Below, piece by piece: positions 60,673 through 64,000 of a stretch of DNA of 64,000 nucleotides. The number at the start of each line of letters is the position of its first letter. Within the stretch, counting starts at the first letter, position 1. The stretch is taken from the NCBI RefSeq assembly GCF_030848395.1, contig NZ_JAVDBT010000004.1, positions 124,001 to 188,000 on the forward strand, in the 5' to 3' direction. This DNA comes from Pseudogemmobacter lacusdianii. GTDB lineage: Bacteria > Pseudomonadota > Alphaproteobacteria > Rhodobacterales > Rhodobacteraceae. A program made the position numbers and the translations under genes. The notes beneath the pieces were generated by a model. That model was not told where the DNA came from and did no database searches. It saw only the letters and a program-made list of their open reading frames with translations.

Positions 60673-61344
60673 ATGTTTTGGCGGATGTTGTTTCCGTTCG
60701 TGATGGGGATCGTTGGCTGTGCGATCCTGATCAGCTTGGGGGTCTGGCAGCTGGGGCGAGCCGAATGGAAAGAGGGGGTGCTGGCCCAGATTGATGCCCG
60801 CATCGCCGCCGCACCCGCGACCCTCTCGGCTGAGTTGACCGAGGCCGAGCATGAATACCTTGCCGTCAGCGTGGCGGGCCGCTTCACCGGCGCGTTTGTT
60901 GAACTGCTGGCCGGCCAAAAGGGCACCGGTCCCGGCGTGCGGATCATCGAGGCCTTCGAGACCGACACCGGCCGCCGCATCCTGATCGACCGGGGCTTCC
61001 TTGAGGACGCAGCCCGCAAGACCCCGCGCACGGCCGCAGCCGCCACGGTGACCGGCAACCTTCTCTGGCCCGATGACGATGACAGCTACACCCCGCCGCC
61101 GGATGCCAAGACCGGGCTTTGGTTTGAACGCGATCTGCCGGCTATGGCGGCCAAACTTGGCAGCGAAGAGATCCTGATCGTCGCAAGCCAACCCACCGGC
61201 GATGCGATCACCCCGGTGCCGGTCGACAGTTCCTCGGTGCCTAATTCCCACATGGGCTATGCCATCCAATGGTTTTTATTGGCTTTGGTCTGGGGAGTAA
61301 TGACTCTCTACCTGCTCTGGCGTATCAGACAACGGACGGTTTGA
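60673..61344 (+). CDS. surf1: SURF1-family cytochrome oxidase assembly protein
   Basis: 223 residues with a membrane helix at each end. The N-terminal ISLGVWQLGRAEWKEGVLAQ and C-terminal NSHMGYAIQWFLLALVWGVM are the family signatures, with a periplasmic domain between. SURF1 supports insertion of heme A into subunit I. An AGAGGC site lies about nine bases upstream of the ATG. It follows the ctaE terminator and precedes thrC by 31 bases. Confidence 0.92.
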   Translation: MFWRMLFPFVMGIVGCAILISLGVWQLGRAEWKEGVLAQIDARIAAAPATLSAELTEAEHEYLAVSVAGRFTGAFVELLAGQKGTGPGVRIIEAFETDTGRRILIDRGFLEDAARKTPRTAAAATVTGNLLWPDDDDSYTPPPDAKTGLWFERDLPAMAAKLGSEEILIVASQPTGDAITPVPVDSSSVPNSHMGYAIQWFLLALVWGVMTLYLLWRIRQRTV

Positions 61345-61375
61345 AGGGGCGGGCCGGAGACGGCCGGGGAATGAT

Positions 61376-62770
61376 ATGAAGTATATCTCGACGCGGGGCC
61401 AAGCGCCCGAGCTGGGCTTTGGCGAAGCGATGATGACGGGGCTCGCGCGCGATGGCGGGCTTTATGTGCCGCAAAGCATCCCGACCATGACCAAGGCGGA
61501 GATCGCCGATCTGGCAGGGCTTTCCTACGAAGAGGTCGCCTTCCGCGTGATGCGCCCCTTTGTGGCCGGTTTCTTCTCGGATGATGAGCTGAAGGGCCTT
61601 TTGGCCAAAGCCTATGCTGGCTTCGGCCATGCGGCCCGCGCACCCTTGGTGCAACTGGCCCCGAACCATTTCCTCTTGGAGCTGTTCCACGGCCCGACCT
61701 TGGCCTTCAAAGACTTCGCCATGCAGATCATCGGTCAGATGATGCAGGCCGCTTTGGCCAAAACCGGCGAGCGGATCACCATCGTCGGTGCCACCTCGGG
61801 CGACACGGGCTCGGCCGCGATTGAGGCCTTCCGCGGCCTTTCCAACGTCGATGTCTTCATCCTCTTCCCGCATGGTCGGGTCTCCGAGGTGCAGCGCCGT
61901 CAGATGACGACGCCCTCCGAGGCGAACGTGCATGCCTTGGCGATGGATGGTGATTTTGACGATTGCCAAGCCCGTCTGAAAGACATGTTCAACGATTTCG
62001 ACTTCCGCGATGGGGTGCGGCTGGCTGGGGTCAACAGCATCAACTGGGCGCGGGTGTTGGCGCAGGTGGTCTATTACTTCACCTCCGCCGTCTCTTTGGG
62101 CGCGCCGGATCGTGACGTAAGTTTCACCGTGCCAACCGGCAATTTCGGTGACATTTTCGCCGGTTACATCGCCAAGCAAATGGGCCTGCCGATTGCCGAG
62201 CTGGTGATTGCCACCAACCAAAACGACATCCTCGACCGCACGCTGAAGGGTGGCGAGTATCGCACCAATGGCGTGAAGCCCTCGATCAGCCCCTCGATGG
62301 ACATTCAAGTCAGCTCGAACTTCGAGCGGGCCTTGTTCGATGCGCTTGGCCGTGACGGTGCTGCGGTGCAGGGGCTGATGAACAGCCTGCAGCAAGGCGG
62401 CGGCTTCGCGATCCCCGAATCCGCTTTGACGGCTTTGCGCGCCACCTTCGCCTCGGGCGCTTGCTCGGAAGAGGAAACCCGCGCCACCATCGCTAGCGCC
62501 TTGGCCGCAACCGGCGAGCTTCTTTGCCCGCATTCCGCCGTGGCGGTGAAAGTGGCCGAAGAGAACCTTGGTGACACACCGATGATCACGCTTGCCACGG
62601 CGCATCCGGCGAAATTCCCCGATGCGGTGGAAGCGGCTTCGGGCATCCGCCCCGGCCTGCCGAAGCGCATGGCCGATCTTTTCACCCGCGAAGAGCGCGT
62701 CACCCGCGTCGCCAACGACCTTGGCGCGCTGAAGGCGCTGATCCACGAGCGGCTTGCCGCGCGGGGCTGA
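61376..62770 (+). CDS. thrC: Threonine synthase
   Basis: 464 residues. It begins MKYISTRGQAPELGFGEAMM, typical of the proteobacterial class. The pyridoxal phosphate Lys is in LAFKDFAMQIIGQM and the phosphate-binding loop in ATSGDTGSAAIEAFRG. It converts O-phosphohomoserine to threonine. GGGGAATGAT lies upstream of the ATG. It follows surf1 on the same strand and is followed by a stem-loop and a peptidase gene. Confidence 0.95.
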   Translation: MKYISTRGQAPELGFGEAMMTGLARDGGLYVPQSIPTMTKAEIADLAGLSYEEVAFRVMRPFVAGFFSDDELKGLLAKAYAGFGHAARAPLVQLAPNHFLLELFHGPTLAFKDFAMQIIGQMMQAALAKTGERITIVGATSGDTGSAAIEAFRGLSNVDVFILFPHGRVSEVQRRQMTTPSEANVHALAMDGDFDDCQARLKDMFNDFDFRDGVRLAGVNSINWARVLAQVVYYFTSAVSLGAPDRDVSFTVPTGNFGDIFAGYIAKQMGLPIAELVIATNQNDILDRTLKGGEYRTNGVKPSISPSMDIQVSSNFERALFDALGRDGAAVQGLMNSLQQGGGFAIPESALTALRATFASGACSEEETRATIASALAATGELLCPHSAVAVKVAEENLGDTPMITLATAHPAKFPDAVEAASGIRPGLPKRMADLFTREERVTRVANDLGALKALIHERLAARG

Positions 62771-62777
62771 ACGATCA

Positions 62778-62806
62778 GCGGGCAGGGGCCTTTCGCCTTT
62801 GCCCGC
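62778..62806 (+). terminator. Stem-loop after thrC
   Basis: GCGGGCA and TGCCCGC close a longer imperfect stem of about 12 pairs with a short loop, seven bases past the thrC stop. It has no U-run, so termination is uncertain. Confidence 0.45.
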
Positions 62807-62909
62807 AATCCCTTGCGACCGACCGGCTTTAACCCCGCGTCGACCCTTCCGCAAAACCTGTCCTCATTGTAAGAGGCTGGGGTAACGCAACTTCCGAACG
62901 GATGATGAC

Positions 62910-64000
62910 TTGACGGTCAAACTGCACACTCTGCCCAATGGCTTGCGCATCGTAACCGAAGCGATGCCCGGTCTCAAATCCGCCTCGATCGGCCTTTGGG
63001 TCGGCGCGGGCGGCCGCCATGAGACAGCTCCCCAGAACGGCATTGCGCATTTCCTTGAGCATATGGCCTTCAAAGGCACCGCCAAGCGCTCGGCCTTGCA
63101 GATTGCCGAAGAGATTGAAGATGTGGGCGGCTATATCAACGCCTATACCTCGCGCGAGATGACGGCCTATTACGCCCGCTGCCTGACGGCGGATGTGCCG
63201 CGCGCGCTGGATGTGATCTGCGATATCGTGCTGAACCCGGTGTTCAATGCCGCCGATATCGAGACCGAGCGGCATGTGATCTTGCAAGAGATCGGCCAAG
63301 CGGCGGATACGCCGGACGATATCATCTTCGATTGGCTGCATGAGGTATCCTACCCCGATCAAGCCTTTGGCCGCACCATTCTCGGCCCGGAAGAGCGGGT
63401 CTCGAACTTCAATGCCGATGATCTGCGTGGCTTCACTGCGGCGCATTACGGCCCCGACCGGATGATCCTTTCCGCTGCGGGTGGGGTCGATCACGATGAG
63501 ATCGTGGCGCAAGCCGAGGCGATCTTTGGCGGGCTGAAAGCCGTGGGCGATCGCAGCGCCGATGCCGCCCGCTTCATCGGCGGCGAGCGGCGCGAGGTCA
63601 AAGACCTTGAGCAAGCGCATTTCGCCTTGTCCTTTGAATCTCCCGGCTATCGCAACGACGACATCTACACCGCGCAGATTTGGTCCACTGCGATGGGAGG
63701 CGGCATGTCGAGCCGTCTCTTCCAGAAGATCCGTGAAGAAAATGGCCTGTGCTACACGATCTATGCCCAAGCCGCCGCCTATGATGACACCGGCCAGATC
63801 ACCATCTACGCCGGCACCTCGGGCGAAGAGATCGATCAACTGACCCAGCTCACCGTTGCTGAGATCAAGCGCGCCGCGGATGATATGTCCGAGGCCGAGG
63901 TCAACCGCGCCAAGGCGCAGATGAAAGCCGGGCTCTTGATGGGCCTTGAAAGCCCGACCTCTCGGGCCGAGCGCAATGCTCGCCTGCTGGCCATCTGGGG
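62910..64000 (+). CDS. M16-family zinc peptidase (processing-peptidase-like), 3' end beyond window
   Basis: 363 codons are visible with no stop. It opens with a TTG codon (TVKLHTLPNGLRIVTEAMPG), and the inverted zinc motif HFLEH is in NGIAHFLEHMAFKGTAKRS with the third ligand Glu in the following helix (ETERHVILQEIGQA region). This is the single-chain mitochondrial-processing-peptidase-like type common next to thrC in Rhodobacteraceae. It degrades or processes peptides in the cytoplasm. The C-terminal part lies beyond 64000. Confidence 0.9.
   Translation, partial: MTVKLHTLPNGLRIVTEAMPGLKSASIGLWVGAGGRHETAPQNGIAHFLEHMAFKGTAKRSALQIAEEIEDVGGYINAYTSREMTAYYARCLTADVPRALDVICDIVLNPVFNAADIETERHVILQEIGQAADTPDDIIFDWLHEVSYPDQAFGRTILGPEERVSNFNADDLRGFTAAHYGPDRMILSAAGGVDHDEIVAQAEAIFGGLKAVGDRSADAARFIGGERREVKDLEQAHFALSFESPGYRNDDIYTAQIWSTAMGGGMSSRLFQKIREENGLCYTIYAQAAAYDDTGQITIYAGTSGEEIDQLTQLTVAEIKRAADDMSEAEVNRAKAQMKAGLLMGLESPTSRAERNARLLAIW

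Noticed and set aside
62829-63839. 336-codon open frame on the minus strand at the right edge
   Set aside because: The plus strand encodes a clear M16 peptidase with HFLEH and a TTG start; the minus-strand frame is antisense to it.

Overview
The window is about 64 kb of high-GC alphaproteobacterial chromosome, and everything points to a member of the Rhodobacteraceae (Rhodobacter/Paracoccus relatives). The evidence is a ctaC-ctaB-ctaG-ctaE-surf1 cytochrome aa3 operon, a GTTC-N7-GTTC SOS box, a tRNA-His that ends in A73 instead of carrying the usual G-1/C73, a btuBFCD-cbiZ vitamin B12 salvage operon, and several short conserved proteins typical of this family. No phage, insertion sequence, CRISPR array or rRNA was seen. 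Genes are dense, with many ATGA/GTGA overlaps and several TTG or GTG starts.

Layout. 1-6 kb (minus strand): a membrane quality-control set (hflK, hflC, a DUF2065-like gene cut by the window edge), glutathione reductase, a small membrane protein, an outer-membrane barrel and rpiA. 6-9.6 kb: a glutathione S-transferase and sdaA, then a DUF1178 protein and a Nudix hydrolase facing them. 9.8-20.1 kb: a nonulosonic (sialic-acid-like) surface-sugar region. It holds neuB, a lower-GC cassette with a pyruvyltransferase-like gene bounded by 14-bp inverted repeats, an opgB-like phosphoglycerol transferase, neuC, two tandem GT30 (Kdo-transferase family) genes, and a convergent SDR-neuA-Gfo/Idh operon. 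20.1-27.1 kb: a polyamine-type ABC importer (binding protein, two permeases, ATPase) with an amidase-signature enzyme on each side.

27.3-32.8 kb: a cobalamin riboswitch followed by btuB, btuF, btuC, btuD and cbiZ. These import corrinoids and remodel them by cutting off the wrong lower ligand. 32.9-40.5 kb: a divergent pair (a small membrane protein and an rluD-like gene) whose start codons share one CATG, then kup, an RpoH-type heat-shock sigma factor, the phosphatidylethanolamine genes psd and pssA, and a dehydrogenase. 40.5-46.9 kb: pepF, then the most intriguing system here, a circularly permuted ATP-grasp, an alpha-E (DUF403) protein, a transglutaminase-like protein and the proteasome-related Anbu peptidase.

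47-56.5 kb: a LysR regulator, a probably highly expressed DUF481 outer-membrane protein, mmcB with an SOS box, a short conserved protein, tRNA-His, another outer-membrane protein, tex, tldD and an alpha/beta hydrolase. 56.8-64 kb: the cytochrome aa3 subunit and assembly operon, then thrC and an M16 processing peptidase that runs off the end.

All assignments come from reading translated sequence and motifs by eye; no database search was run. Start codons were chosen from ribosome-binding sites, overlaps and family N-termini, and several differ from the longest possible reading frame.
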